Of a stretch of DNA of 64,000 nt, positions 1 to 13,912 are shown one piece after another. Each line of letters starts with the position of its first letter. Within the stretch, counting starts at the first letter, position 1. The notes beneath the pieces are model-generated. The model made no database searches, was not told the origin of the DNA, and saw nothing but the letters and a program-made list of their open reading frames with translations. The translations under genes and the position numbers were made by a program. The DNA lies in the NCBI GenBank assembly GCA_034190875.2, contig CM067346.1:14896285-14960284 (forward strand), in the 5' to 3' direction. Origin of the DNA: Urechis unicinctus. Taxonomy: Eukaryota > Annelida > Polychaeta > Xenopneusta > Urechidae.

Positions 1-3000
1 GTTATCTTACGCTGCCTACGGGCAGACACGAACGACGGCGTGGACGTGTTGTTAAACACCTTTCGTTTTTGCAAATGCACTTATCGGCCACAAAAGTAAT
101 AATTGGGATTAAGATGTTTAAATAAAACGCCAACAAAGTGTCAATTTGGTTTATATAAGCCTCATTGGCATTTGTACTGGTAATCAGGAAAGATCAAACA
201 TTCATCCAAAGTGCGATTCCTGTCGAGCCCGTGCAACGGCATCACCTGCCATTGTGTCAATATGGCCAGCTAGATTACATTCCATGCACTATGCAACACA
301 TTAGCGTGACCGAGCAAGAGTGGAACTTATGGGCTTAGGCAAATCGTTCTCGTGTACACACCTGCCCGCCATGCATTCAATTAACATAGTGCTATAAAAT
401 CATCATCAATCACCTAGTGGGTACATTGATAAGCTCTAAAATATACAGACTCCTAGATAAGTATGATGTTAGGACCTACGTGTCTGGAAGAGAGGGTATA
501 TCAATTGCAACATATAGGAAAAGATTATTTCTTGGAATCACTGAGTGGTGCAACACGCCACTTGAATTGTGCTTCCCCATATAAAGCGGGCACTTGGTTG
601 ACAATTTGTCAAATATTTTATGTGCATTATATATCATACAATTGTTGTCTATACAATCGAGGGGTCATATTCACGACAGACGGTCACTGCAATATCTTCT
701 GTCAATATGCTCGAAAATGATCAGGCTGATATCATTTGAATATCCTATTAATTTGTGATATATTGATATTTAATGAGGCATTCATCAGACACTGTATTAA
801 TTCGACATTTTGCATGTGTTCCTGTAGTCGATGTCAGATGTCGTAGCCCTCGTCATGCTACGTCAATATGAGACAAACGACTTCAGCAGGTGTTCGGGCA
901 TAGCGACAGTTAATACTAATGCATTGGTTTTTTTAAGCTCAGTTGCATTGCTACGCATAACACTCAACGCACAAGTGTGCTAGCGCTCCGGAGAAACCAC
1001 CGCCTAATATGACTGTTAAAATTGAATGTTAACTTGAATGTTAAATGACGTGGCGTTCACTGTATGGAATGTAGGTAAGTAATCCATACTGTCACATTAG
1101 AGATTTGTTCTGTAAAACAGCATATATGTAAACAACCAATAAATATGCGTTACGATCGCGATGCATTGCTTACAACCACGTTGGTTATAAGTTACGATAT
1201 AAAATTGATCTTTTTGTATGTCACTACTTTAACAAACGGTTGGGTAAGTCGCTCTCGGGTTACATTGTAACGCTTAATAATATGGTGCATCCTAGCTCTG
1301 GAAAACATAATCGCTGAATTTTTGGTTTAGACTTTGAACGTTGTTCTGATAAATTATATATAAAGATCGGGTAGCATCATCACAATATGACAGAGGCTGA
1401 TGGATGCATCAAGCACTGATGACATATACAACGATATACAACAAATACGAGGAACAGAAATGGAAAGCCCTCGCAGCAATCGCCACTATATGTAAGTCTG
1501 TATACAGCAAGAAGTAGTGAATATCATCGACCTCACTACGTGGAATTAATCTATATCTACAGGAAATGGGATTGGCATATGAGCATCGTGGTGCCCTGAG
1601 CACATTGATTGCCGAGTTCCGTGTGCTTTACGCCACCAACTGGACGCTTGTAATTGGTTTGTGGTATATATGGCTCCTTATTACCACGGTAGGTCGGCAG
1701 TTTTCTATGCATTGGTGTTACCTTGTCACTGAGAAAGATAAACAATAACCTGGCCGTTAATTCAACGCTAATATTATACCGGGATACCCCCCTGATATTG
1801 CCGTCACCATTTGGGTAGCAAATATCAATAATGCACTACTTTGCTCATTTTCAAGCGACCTCAATTTACCGGTCATGCATATTGGATGGCATCTGAGTGT
1901 AAATGAATGCTTGTAGATGCTTCTAGATATACTGATGTTATAGTTCGCTATGCATATGCAGCGATGCGACTCACACAAGATAGAATCGGACAACGCATCT
2001 GAAGAGTCGCATCATCCACCGCGCCTTCACATTGACGTCCGTGCTTTGCCAGATCTGCTTTGAATGAAGTGGAAATACCCGTACATGTTATGATTGCCCA
2101 CAAGCCAGCGATATCATGTATACTGCATGAGCCAAGTGAAGGCTTTCTGCTGATTGCGTCCGTTACCACACCGCGATATTCGATTAAGCAGGCACAAACA
2201 ATAGGCAATTAGAGAAGCAAATATTAACAATTGCTTTGTCAAAAGCATTAACAATAATAACAATGATGAATGCTAAAAGATTACCACAATATAATAGTTC
2301 ATCCGCTATAATGTACTTATTGTAATCAAGTTATAGCGGATCACGCACTGTCATTCACAGGAATATCAAAAATGATTGTCTTGTATCATACAGTAATTAC
2401 ACCTACGACTCAACGCACTAATTATGGACTATATGCAGTACTGTTAAATATGCTTTTATGACCATTCGGGACGAAATAGGAAAATATCGTGAAACTTCAA
2501 CCAATCACACATTGTACATTGACTTACATCATCTACAACCATTTCCGTTAATGCAAGTTATAGCATTCATTATATAATCAAGGCTGCTCATTCAGATGGA
2601 GTTTTTGTGAGTGATTTGTTGTACTTAGCTCAATTTGTCCTATCAAACATGCAAGACACACTTACCGGAATGTTCTGATTGGTGTGTATATTCTAATTTT
2701 GGGACATTATTTGCCAGCGCATACCGAGTGGGAACTAATATTGTGAAAGGCTTTACCAATGATAATTTTTTTTCCAAGTCTGTCACAACTCCAAAGACTT
2801 TGTAAGTTATTTCGCCGCCATGCGTAAAACCTCTATTTAAATTAGTTACAAAAAAAATAATATTAATTAGGCAGCTTTGTATATCGTTGTAAATATTTTC
2901 TATTTGTCACGTGTAGACAATATTTCTATAATAAAAATATGATTTTTCAATTTCTATTGCTTTTTCCTATGTTATGCACTGTTTATGTTTGAATTATTCA

Positions 3001-3799
3001 TGGCCTAAATCCCTTCGAGTAAATATGTGTGTTTATTTTACGCTTTGCCATCTTCTGCCATGAATAGTTTTATCGAGCCCCTGGTCGAAACAGTTGACGG
3101 GTGCCAGCTTCATTTGGCGAAAGTTAGCGCGTTTTCGAGACTTTTATCATTTTAACTATTGATGTATTCGCTAATTGGGGAAGAACACTCATTCCAAATA
3201 TAATTATCTAATGTCGCTAGAACACCACGCGATACATTTATAGGAAATAGTGGCGGGCTATTGCGGCTTATCAAATAACATTCGAGGGAGATAACTGAAC
3301 CAACTTTATATTTATATTATTATAATCAAAATGGAACATGATCCGATCAGACTGTCAGACTTATTGTAATTTACCTGATATGTCTCAAAATTACAGAGTG
3401 CCCTTGCCGAATATACACAAGTTGAATATTTGCTGTTTTCCAACGAAACTAATGTCATCTTCAATGATTGTGCCGTGAATCGGAATATCTAAACCATTTA
3501 GCGCTAACCAAAAGAAAAACTTTTCCATGATAGATCAATAGAACTCTGGAAACTGACAAATTAGGACGAAACGCGATCAAGTTGCAGCCAAAACTGCTTT
3601 CAAATTGTACCGGTCGGCTGCAGCCAATCACAGGCGCAGCGGCATATCAGAGTTACGGTTGCTCCCGAGAGGATGGGTCATCAGGGTAACCGACCTTTCT
3701 ATATACATATCTATATATAAGTCAGGCGAAACCGAACACGACTGAACGCGCTCGTTTAATGACTTGACTTAAGTGCCTGTGATTCTACCATACAATTAA
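1..3799. repeat. 3.8 kb tandem repeat unit, copy 1
   Basis: The first 3,799 bases recur almost unchanged from 3800 onwards, with only scattered single-base and short indel differences. The window start coincides with the unit phase used here, so more units may lie upstream. The unit is AT-rich and I find no convincing gene in it: its short open frames do not match known families, and across copies they change mostly at amino-acid-altering positions. It contains a perfect 11-bp inverted repeat at 2301-2311 and 2331-2341. Function unknown; it looks like a satellite-like or recently amplified non-coding segment. Confidence 0.9.
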
Positions 3800-6700
3800 G
3801 TTATCTTACGCTGCCTACGGGCAGACACGAACGACGGCGTGGACGTGTTGTTAAACACCTTTCGTTTTTGCAAATGCACTTATCGGCCACAAAAGTAATA
3901 ATTGGGATTAAGATGTTTAAATAAAACGCCAACAAAGTGTCAATTTGGTTTATATAAGCCTCATTGGCATTTGTACTGGTAATCAGGAAAGATCAAACAT
4001 TCATCCAAAGTGCGATTCCTGTCGAGCCCGTGCAACGGCATCACCTGCCATTGTGTCAATATGGCCAGCTAGATTACATTCCATGCACTATGCAACACAT
4101 TAGCGTGACCGAGCAAGAGTGGAACTTATGGGCTTAGGCAAATCGTTCTCGTGTACACACCTGCCCGCCATGCATTCAATTAACATAGTGCTATAAAATC
4201 ATCATCAATCACCTAGTGGGTACATTGATAAGCTCTAAAATATACAGACTCCTAGATAAGTATGATGTTAGGACCTACGTGTCTGGAAGAGAGGGTATAT
4301 CAATTGCAACATATAGGAAAAGATTATTTCTTGGAATCACTGAGTGGTGCAACACGCCACTTGAATTGTGCTTCCCCATATAAAGCGGGCACTTGGTTGA
4401 CAATTTGTCAAATATTTTATGTGCATTATATATCATACAATTGTTGTCTATACAATCGAGGGGTCATATTCACGGGACAGACGGTCACTGCAATATCTTC
4501 TGTCAATATGCTCGAAAATGATCAGGCTGATATCATTTGAATATCCTATTAATTTGTGATATATTGATATTTAATGAGGCATTCATCAGACACTGTATTA
4601 ATTCGACATTTTGCATGTGTTCCTGTTGTCGATGTCAGATGTCGTAGCCCTCGTCATGCTACGTCAATATGAGACAAACGACTTCAGCAGGTGTTCGGGC
4701 ATAGCGACAGTTAATACTAATGCATTGGTTTTTTTAAGCTCAGTTGCATTGCTACGCATAACACTCAACGCACAAGTGTGCTAGCGCTCCGGAGAAACCA
4801 CCGCCTAATATGACTGTTAAAATTGAATGTTAACTTGAATGTTAAATGACGTGGCGTTCACTGTATGGAATGTAGGTAAGTAATCCATACTGTCACATTA
4901 GAGATTTGTTCTGTAAAACAGCATATATGTAAACAACCAATAAATATGCGTTACGATCGCGATGCATTGCTTACAACCACGTTGGTTATAAGTTACGATA
5001 TAAAATTGATCTTTTTGTATGTCACTACTTTAACAAACGGTTGGGTAAGTCGCTCTCGGGTTACATTGTAACGCTTAATAATATGGTGCATCCTAGCTCT
5101 GGAAAACATAATCGCTGAATTTTTGGTTTAGACTTTGAACGTTGTTCTGATAAATTATATATAAAGATCGGGTAGCATCATCACAATATGACAGAGGCTG
5201 ATGGATGCATCAAGCACTGATGACATATACAACGATATACAACAAATACGAGGAACAGAAATGGAAAGCCTCGCAGCAATCGCCACTATATGTAAGTCTG
5301 TATACAGCAAGAAGTAGTGAATATCATCGACCTCACTACGTGGAATTAATCTATATCTACAGGAAATGGGATTGGCATATGAGCATCGTGGTGCCCTGAG
5401 CACATTGATTGCCGAGTTCCGTGTGCTTTACGCCACCAACTGGACGCTTGTGTATTGGTTTGTGGTATATATGGCTCCTTATTACCACGGTAGGTCGGCA
5501 GTTTTCTATGCATTGGTGTTACCTTGTCACTGAGAAAGATAAACAATAACCTGGCCGTTAATTCAACGCTAATATTATACCGGGATACCCCCCTGATATT
5601 GCCGTCACCATTTGGGTAGCAAATATCAATAATGCACTACTTTGCTCATTTTCAAGCGACCTCAATTTACCGGTCATGCATATTGGATGGCATCTGAGTG
5701 TAAATGAATGCTTGTAGATGCTTCTAGATATACTGATGTTATAGTTCGCTATGCATATGCAGCGATGCGACTCACACAAGATAGAATCGGACAACGCATC
5801 TGAAGAGTCGCATCATCCACCGCGCCTTCACATTGACGTCCGTGCTTTGCCAGATCTGCTTTGAATGAAGTGGAAATACCCGTACATGTTATGATTGCCC
5901 ACAAGCCAGCGATATCATGTATACTGCATGAGCCAAGTGAAGGCTTTCTGCTGATTGCGTCCGTTACCACACCGCGATATTCGATTAAGCAGGCACAAAC
6001 AATAGGCAATTAGAGAAGCAAATATTAACAATTGCTTTGTCAAAAGCATTAACAATAATAACAATGATGAATGCTAAAAGATTACCACAATATAATAGTT
6101 CATCCGCTATAATGTACTTATTGTAATCAAGTTATAGCGGATCACGCACTGTCATTCACAGGAATATCAAAAATGATTGTCTTGTATCATACAGTAATTA
6201 CACCTACGACTCAACGCACTAATTATGGACTATATGCAGTACTGTTAAATATGCTTTTATGACCATTCGGGACGAAATAGGAAAATATCGTGAAACTTCA
6301 ACCAATCACACATTGTACATTGACTTACATCATCTACAACCATTTCCGTTAATGCAAGTTATAGCATTCATTATATAATCAAGGCTGCTCATTCAGATGG
6401 AGTTTTTTTGTGAGTGATTTGTTGTACTTAGCTCAATTTGTCCTATCAAACATGCAAGACACACTTACCGGAATGTTCTGATTGGTGTGTATATTCTAAT
6501 TTTGGGACATTATTTGCCAGCGCATACAGAGTGGGAACTAATATTGTGAAAGGCTTTACCAATGATAATTTTTTTTCCAAGTCTGTCACAACTCCAAAGA
6601 CTTTGTAAGTTATTTCGCCGCCATGCGTAAAACCTCTATTTAAATTAGTTACAAAAAAAATAATATTAATTAGGCAGCTTTGTATATCGTTGTAAATATT

Positions 6701-7599
6701 TTCTATTTGTCACGGGTAGGCAATATTTCTATAATAAAATATGATTTTTCAATTTCTATTGCTTTTTCCTATGTTATGCACTGTTTATGTTTGAATTATT
6801 CATGGCCTAAATCCCTTCGAGTAAATATGTGTGTTTATTTTACGCTTTGCCATCTTCTGCCATGAATAGTTTTATCGAGCCACTGGTCGAAACAGTTGAC
6901 GGGTGCCAGCTTCATTTGGCGAAAGTTAGCGCGTTTTCGAGACGTTTTTCGTTTTAACTATTGATGTATTCGCTAATTGGGGAAGAACACTCATTCCAAA
7001 TATAATTATCTAATGTCGCTAGAACACCACGCGATACATTTATAGGAAATAGTGGCGGGCTATTGCGGCTTATCAAATAACATTCGAGGGAGATAACTGA
7101 ACCAACTTTATATTTATATTATTATAATCAAAATGGAACATGATCCGATCAGACTGTCAGACTTATTGTAATTTACCTGATATGTCTCAAAATTACAGAG
7201 TGCCCTTGCCGAATATACACAAGTTGAATATTTGCTGTTTTCCAACGAAACTAATGTCATCTTCAATGATTGTGCCGTGAATCGGAATATCTAAACCATT
7301 TAGCGCTAACCAAAAGAAAAACTTTTCCATGATAGATCAATAGAACTCTGGAAACTGACAAATTAGGACGAAACGCAATCAAGTTGCAGCCAAAACTGCT
7401 TTCAAATTGTGCCGGTCGGCTGCAGCCAATCACAGGCGCAGCGGCATATCAGAGTTACGGCTGCTCCCGAGAGGATGGGTCATCGGGGTAACCGACCTTT
7501 CTATATATATATAAACATAAGTCAGGCGAAACCGAACACGACTGAACGCGCTCGTTTAATGAATTGACTTAACTGCCTGTGATTCTACCACACAATTAA
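3800..7599. repeat. 3.8 kb tandem repeat unit, copy 2
   Basis: Direct head-to-tail repeat of 1-3799, about 3,800 bases long. Differences from copy 1 are few (for example a 2-base insertion near 4474, a small change in a T-run near 6405, and TA-run length near 7505), so the duplication or last homogenisation is recent. The 11-bp inverted repeat recurs at 6102-6112 and 6132-6142. No gene recognised. Confidence 0.9.
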
Positions 7600-9324
7600 G
7601 TTATCTTACGCTGCCTACGGGCAGACACGAACGACGGCGTGGACGTGTTGTTAAACACCTTTCGTTTTTTGCAAATGCACTTATCGGCCACAAAAGTAAT
7701 AATTGGGATTAAGATGTTTAATCAAACGCCAACAAAGTGTCAATTTGGTTTATATAAGCCTCATTGGCATTTGTACTGGTAATCAGGAAAGATCAAACAT
7801 TCATCCAAAGTGCGATTCCTGTCGAGCCCTATTCCCAGTGCAATTGCATCACCTGCCATTGTGTCAATATGGTCAGCTAGATTACATCACATGCACTATG
7901 CAACACATTAGTGTGACCGAGCAAGAGTAGAACTTAAAAATTCTGAGCTTAGGCAAATCGTTCTCGTGTACACACCTGCCCGCCATGCATTCGATTAACC
8001 TACTACTATAAAATCATCATCAATCACCTAGTGGGTACATTGATAAGCTCTATAATATACAGACTCCTAGCTAAGTATGATGTAAGGACCTATGTGTCTG
8101 GAAGAGAGGGTATATTAATTGCAACATATAGGAAAAGATTATTTCTTAGAATCACTGAGTGGTGCAAAACGCCACTTGAAATGTGCTTCCCCATATTAAG
8201 CAGGCACTGGGTTGACAATTTGTCAAATATTTTATGTGCATTATATAATCATATAATTGTTGTCTATACAATCGAGGGGTCATAGTTCACGACATACGGT
8301 CACTGCAATATTCTGTCAATATGCTCGAAAATTATCAGGCTGATATAATTTGAATATCCTAATTTGAGATATAATGATATTCAATAAGGCAGTCATCAGA
8401 CACTGTATTAATTCGTCATTTTGCAGGTGTTCCTGCTGTCGATATCAGATGCCGTAGCTCTCGTCATACTACGTCAATATGAGATAAACGACTACAGCAG
8501 GTGTTCGGGCACACTATGTTGTTAATTAACAAAACATCAAGACGCAATGGCGTCCCATCTCAGACTATGAATTTCCGGTTAACGTCTTTATCATCCAAAA
8601 TATGTATATTCCATTAATGACTCACCAGTTGGGAATGTGATCAGTAAATAATCCCGATGATGAGTTCACATATATTATCTTCCATGTGGTGGTTTTCACA
8701 GGAGCCAGATGAGTTATGTATCTTATGTCTCCTGGATAAAGGGGAAATAGGGTAATTTCAAAAAATCTTATCAATCAGGCAGCTTAGAATATTGTTTTAG
8801 ATATTTTCTATTTGTCACATGTAGGCAATAGTTCGAGAATAAAAGAGAATTTTTTCCATTTCCATTGCTTTTCTCAATGTTATGCACTGTCTATGTTTAA
8901 ATTATTCATGGCCTAAATCCCTTCGAGTAAATATGTGAGTTTATTTTACGATTTGCCATCTTCTGCCATGAATATTATTATCGAGCCACTGGTCGAAACA
9001 GTTGACCGTAGCCAGTTTCATTTTGCGAGAGTTTGCCCGTTTTCGAAATGTTTTTCATTTATGCGGCCTTGTAATAGTGTGGTGCATTCTACATTATTGA
9101 ATATCCAATATCATTAAAGGTCAACTTCAACGATTTTCATCATTTCTTTATTTTGTGTTTCAAAATGAAGATTAATAACTCATTAATCAACGGGTACTCA
9201 TAAACCATTGCACCGCTATGCATAACTACTAAAAATCCACCGATAAGGTTCCACTCGGAAGAAAATACGAAGCCATCTTCTCGATGTCATTTTGCCTCAG
9301 TTGGCCGCTAGGGGGCAGGTTGCG

Positions 9325-9332
9325 TGACGTCA
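9325..9332. promoter_or_regulatory. CRE-like palindrome TGACGTCA near left end of the transposon
   Basis: A perfect 8-base TGACGTCA lies 208 bases inside the left end and about 95 bases upstream of the start of the P2X7-like gene. The same palindrome, followed in inverted orientation by related bases (TGACGTCATTCA), lies near the right end. Inferred promoter site for ATF/CREB-type factors. Confidence 0.45.
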
Positions 9333-9424
9333 TTCATGCTGCGCGGCCTCAGAGAGAATTTGACAGCGATCGAGCGAAAAGCGATTGTTTGGATTTTAGT
9401 ATTACACTGTTTTTAAAAGAAGCC

Positions 9425-10440
9425 ATGTCGTCTTCTGATGAAAATTACGAGGCCCCATAGCATAAAATTGGGGCAACTTATGTCCATTACTATTTATTTG
9501 AGGCAATACGGACGGGAGTTGAAAAATCACACTTCGAAATGACACCGGGAGCTCTAACTCAAGGGTCCGCTTAGAATGAAGAATCGACAAAAGATTTAGA
9601 CGAATGGTGAGTTTAAGAATACCCTTCCCCAGCTTTATTGAACTACGTTAACTGGTAAAAATAATCGTTAGTATCAATTACCCAATAGATTTACACATTC
9701 TGTAAGTTGAGGATGGTATGTTGACAGATGTAACTATTACAACAGATAGAACTTGGCTAGTGAATGTAGCTTTGCCATTGTACCGTCAGCACATTAAATA
9801 TTTTTGACAGATGATTACATGCAGTATATAAAGTATTTTCCTGTTATATTCAGTCACTGCATCCCAGTGGACGAAGCCAGAGTGTGCAGCAGAGGTTTGG
9901 CGAGAGTGATGGCTATAACGGAGGAATGGACATGCATCACCAAGCAGCCAAGATTCCTGGCAAACTGCCTGAATAAAAATGTGCTGGAAGCTTCCAAATT
10001 TGAATCTATTCAAATGGATGGACCTGTTGGAGATGATGTCTCTACAATGAGTAAGTTAGCCATTATTGCTACCAAAAAGGACGGTTTGAGGTTGAACAAT
10101 CATATTTATTACTAAGGGAACATCAATCCCGCTGTGTAAAACATTCAGTGTTCATATTGATAACCTACAATATATTTCACATAGCCAAGAATAAATAAAA
10201 CCATTAACATGAAATCCAGAGGCAGAGCTCACAATACAATTACAAAGTGAGGGAATGGTTGACAAATGACAATTGTTTTTTTAAATATGCAACTTATTTT
10301 AAAACCATAGACAACTTATTGACATATTGCTTCAGACAATTCAGGTATCTAGCCTACCACCAGTTTACATTATGGATATGGCACAGACTGGGCAAAAGAA
10401 ACAGAAAAGTGCTGGCAGGAGCGGAAGATTACTTGGTCAG
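9425..10440 (+). pseudogene. P2X7-cytoplasmic-domain-like second gene of the Kolobok-like element, damaged
   Basis: The first exon (9425-9606) opens MSSSDENYEAP, includes YLFEAIRTGVE, and ends at a good donor (GTGAGT). Two in-frame TAG codons interrupt it. Exon 2 (9854-10050) joins in phase through a split Cys codon and reads CHCIPVDEARVC, then CITKQPRFLANCLN and NVLEASKFESIQ, ending at GTAAGT. A third piece near 10,340-10,440 reads RYLAYHQFTLWIWHRLG and KRNRKVL. The block order (acidic start, Cys-rich metal-binding cluster, CI-x-P-x-F-x-x-x-CLN, RYxAYRQ-like end) is that of the P2X7 C-terminal domain found alone in many transposon-linked proteins. Part of the expected CxCGxC cluster is missing, and the phase between exons 2 and 3 does not fit simply. 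Its role in transposition is unknown. Its 3' end converges on and overlaps the transposase terminus. Confidence 0.6.
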
Positions 10441-13400
10441 GTTAAATCTACACCTGTGAGTACCTACGAGAAGATCCTTTGCAGGTTTCTCGTACTGGGA
10501 GGCAATAGGAGGTGGAAGATTCCTTTCCTCTGCAAGGACCTCAGCAAGTCTGTAGCTTGGGTATTTTTGCCTGAGATCAAGCACCTCAGCAATGAATTAA
10601 TGTACATAGTCTTAAGGAAATCAATGATATTCATATTTTATGATAGTCATAAAACAAGTTAGTTATAAAATATGCCCATTTGAATTGGGTTACAATGTCT
10701 GTGCATATGAAACTTATTTAGGTTTCGGTAATAAATGTCAAAATAACATGTTTTTTATTTTAGATTAATGCATATACACACCAAAAGAAATTGGTACTTT
10801 GACCGGCTTGACAACTGGGTCTCCTTGTCTGGCTTTGGGATAAGACACTCTCCATTGTGACTGACCTCCTTCAGTGATGGCTTGAGCTCTGTTCGAGTTT
10901 TCATTGAAGTGAATTACTGCTAGGAGCAATCTGGATATATATATAGCAGGTTGATAACATATTGCTAAGTAAGTATTGAAACTTGAGCACATAATTATAC
11001 AAAAAACATTACAGCTGCCAGTACACAAATGTGTTAAACTTCCATACAACAAATATACACAACCGAATTTCAAACTGTTATTTCATTGGTATTACCTGGC
11101 CTCCATGGTGGCATAGGGATAGTGGACACTCTTTGGTGCGAAGAATATGACCACTTTGTGATATGATTCTAGGCTTGATGTCTGCTCTGATGGTGAAATC
11201 CTGCCAATGTCATTTAGGAGATGCTTGCTGGAGACTATCAACTCCAACTCTTTGTGTGGCTTTGATCCTATTTATGGTTAACACATATATCAATACAGAT
11301 TACATTTCTTTGGTAAAGTAGTACCACAAGGATATGGATTTTACCTTTACGACTCATTTAATTACACTACAACTGAAGTAAATATTTCTATGTAAACTTA
11401 TATGATTAAAAACTAACACCGACCCTTCAGTATCCACTTCCTGTCCTCTAGTAGTGCATGCTCACATTCCGGGTACAGATCCCCATGCCCCGTGTGCTCA
11501 TTGACGACATGCCTAGTGACAGAGAGCCACTTGGCTCTGATCAGACCTGTATCTCCATCGCTTGAGGCAGCACACCAGTAAACATGATTGGAAATGCTTC
11601 TGGCCCACTCACCCAGGATGTTGCAGTCTTTTCTTTTCCCTTTGGCCAGTATTTTCTTCTTGATCCCTTCATTTACAAATAAGTGTGTGTTTGTCTTTAA
11701 TGCTAACATATAAATTTGGTGTGCCAACATGTTAAATATTCTTTAAATTGTTACACAGAGTGTTTTGGGTCGGCTTAAGTCACACAAAGAAACTAACCTT
11801 TGGCAACATGCCACACATCAAACCAGTGTTGAACTGTAGGTTGCTCTTCCCTTATGTACTTTTTCACCCCCAAATGTATGTCAGTAGTGATGGATTCAAC
11901 GGTCAATCCATTCTCAGACAGGGATTTCATACCAAGCTTCAGACCAGCTAACTCCATAGCATTAGAATTTTTAACTTGGTTGCTCTGAAAGAAATTAACA
12001 GGCAATTGATGGTACAATAGACATTAAAGAATCCATCATATACTGGTCATAAATTGTAAGTTTTATATCTGAACAAGTTGCATGTCTAGAACCTTTGAAG
12101 TCTTTAGGTCCATCAGGGTGTAACTGCCATACTTAGCAGTGTGGCCTGGAGAACAACATCTTGCATCCCCTCCTACAGAAAGTGGTGTACCTTGGCGAGC
12201 AGTTGTCAGTGATGTTGGGTCCGCCAGAGTCGTCTTACAGCTGGAACAAGATAGCTTCTCTGAATGAGATAGAATGTTGACATAGATATGGTTGGGATAT
12301 TAACATGCCTGAACATGTTCAGTGTTCTAACAGCACTACTGACGCTAGCAAAAATTCCTGAAGCCATTAACAAATTTCCTGCAGGCATAGCTCCTGTAAA
12401 AGGTTGGCTATCCCACATCTTATGGTGTCCATTCACGCAGATTTGTTCAAAACAAGCAAAACTCCCCCGTATCTGCTTGATGATGACTCTGCAGGGGCCC
12501 AAGCACAGGAAGCATGAGAGCAGCAGGGTTCTCAAGCAGCTCTCAAACACAATAAATTTTCTTTGATTCTAGGGTCATCCTCCAGATCAACACCACTGTG
12601 AACAATAAGAATTAATTCACAATATAAGCATTCTGTGAGCTAAATTTTTCTTTCATCAAATAAAACCCTGTGGTTACACCACAAACGAAACAATATTTTC
12701 CTTACACTTCTTCAAACTCCATGTCATCATCAGTGTCCATCTCGGCATTATCACTGACATCAATAAAGTCATAGTCGGGGTCAGTTTCCATCTCATCATC
12801 GCTGTCCACTAGTTGAACAAATTCCTCCTGGGGCTCATATTGGGTGCCCCTGGTGACACTTTGGATCAGCAAGTTGCACTGTGTCCCAATGCAGTGCTGA
12901 GATGGGCAAACTTGGGTACCTCTGGAATATTTCTTTATTCCAGGAAAGAAGGAACTCTGTGTCTGCAGGGACTTGTCAGCCATCTGTGGTATCAATACAA
13001 TAAGTATGCTACAATTTCATTCATCATAGCCTTAAAGGATGTAAATGTTTACAAATTGACTCTGAAAAGACACACGGATACATTCAACAGAAGTTATCCC
13101 TGCCAATGCATTTCATCAAATATAATAATGCAGTTGCCTTGTGACACTCACGGAAACATTTGCCTGCACCCCAAATGACAAGTGAGAGCAAGCTTCATGG
13201 TCGGCAGACGGCAAGGCACTCGCCCCTGGTGTAGCAAACAACGCGGATGCTGTCAGACGTTTCTTCGCCTAGGTCGGCAGTGCTTGGGTGTGAAACCTCA
13301 GTCTGTGGTTCACCACTGTCACTTGATTTATGTTTCTGCTCAGCTGCCAATACCATTTCATTTACTACCTGCATGACAAGAAACAGCTAGATTGATATAC

Positions 13401-13802
13401 TGGCAACTTGGTGATAAATTCATTAACATCTAAATAAGTATACGTCAACATAGCAGGACTAGCCTAAAGGTTCAAGCCAACAGATCTCACATGTTGTCGC
13501 TGCCTTTTCTCCGAGGCACTCCGTCGCTTACTTTGATTGTCATCAACTCCAACGTGGCTAAAGAGAGTTGGTATGGCCTCTTTTCGGAGCCTAGGTTTCT
13601 TACGAAATCCTAGACTTTTGAGCACCTCTGGGTCAGCATCATAAGCACCATTCTCGAGATGATCAGAACATAGAACCGTCGTAAGTGTAGGACTCCAGTG
13701 CTACGCATTTTGCGGCGCATTTTGCTGTCTTTTGGAAACAGAAAAAAAACTCACGCCTGACTTCTCATTGTTCCGACAACCAAACGCACAACAATAAGGC
13801 AT
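10429..13802 (-). pseudogene. THAP-domain DDE transposase of the Kolobok-like element, multi-exon, damaged
   Basis: The reading starts at 13802 with a THAP zinc-finger opening (MPYCCAFGCRNN) and continues to the second zinc-ligand pair (CSDHLENG), but a TAG stop at 13701-13703 interrupts the finger and its middle is a few residues short. Further blocks follow in order: an acidic linker (about 12,995-12,702); a Cys-rich core block containing WDSQPFTGAMPAGN (about 12,550-12,240); GGDARCCSPGHTAKYG with a likely catalytic Asp (about 12,170-12,075); TTDIHLGVKKY with a second Asp and DVWHVAKG (about 11,985-11,795); ISNHVYWCAASSDGD and HTGHGDLYPEC (about 11,640-11,413); PSEQTSSLESYHKV (about 11,280-11,100); and LLLAVIHFNENSNRAQA (about 10,930-10,790). 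A C-terminal exon ends in FNLTK at stop codon 10429-10431. These match an uncharacterised transposase family common in fish and invertebrate genomes. Introns separate about ten exons. It would cut and paste the element in the nucleus if intact; this copy probably cannot. Confidence 0.72.
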
Positions 13803-13904
13803 AATCCACAACAAGAAACGCACCAGACCGTGAAGAAAGACGAGTAAGTCACACGCTGTCAACCAACCGTGAAGATGGCGAGGAATATCCGCGAACAACC
13901 TGAA

Positions 13905-13912
13905 TGACGTCA
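13905..13912. promoter_or_regulatory. CRE-like palindrome TGACGTCA near right end of the transposon
   Basis: A perfect TGACGTCA lies 184 bases inside the right end and about 100 bases upstream of the transposase start at 13802. It mirrors the site at 9325-9332, so each of the element's genes has one just upstream. Confidence 0.45.

Noticed and set aside
463-720. 85-codon frame repeated in copies 1, 2 and 4 of the 3.8 kb unit
   Set aside because: Between copies 1 and 4 most changes alter the amino acid, and copy 3 loses the frame. This shows copying of DNA, not selection on a protein.
1757-2208. Minus-strand frames shared exactly by copies 1 and 2
   Set aside because: The two units are nearly identical, so shared frames carry no information. 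No family recognised.
10765-11073. Frame read as one membrane-like protein
   Set aside because: The first half is intron. Only the LLLAVIHFNENSN part belongs to the transposase.
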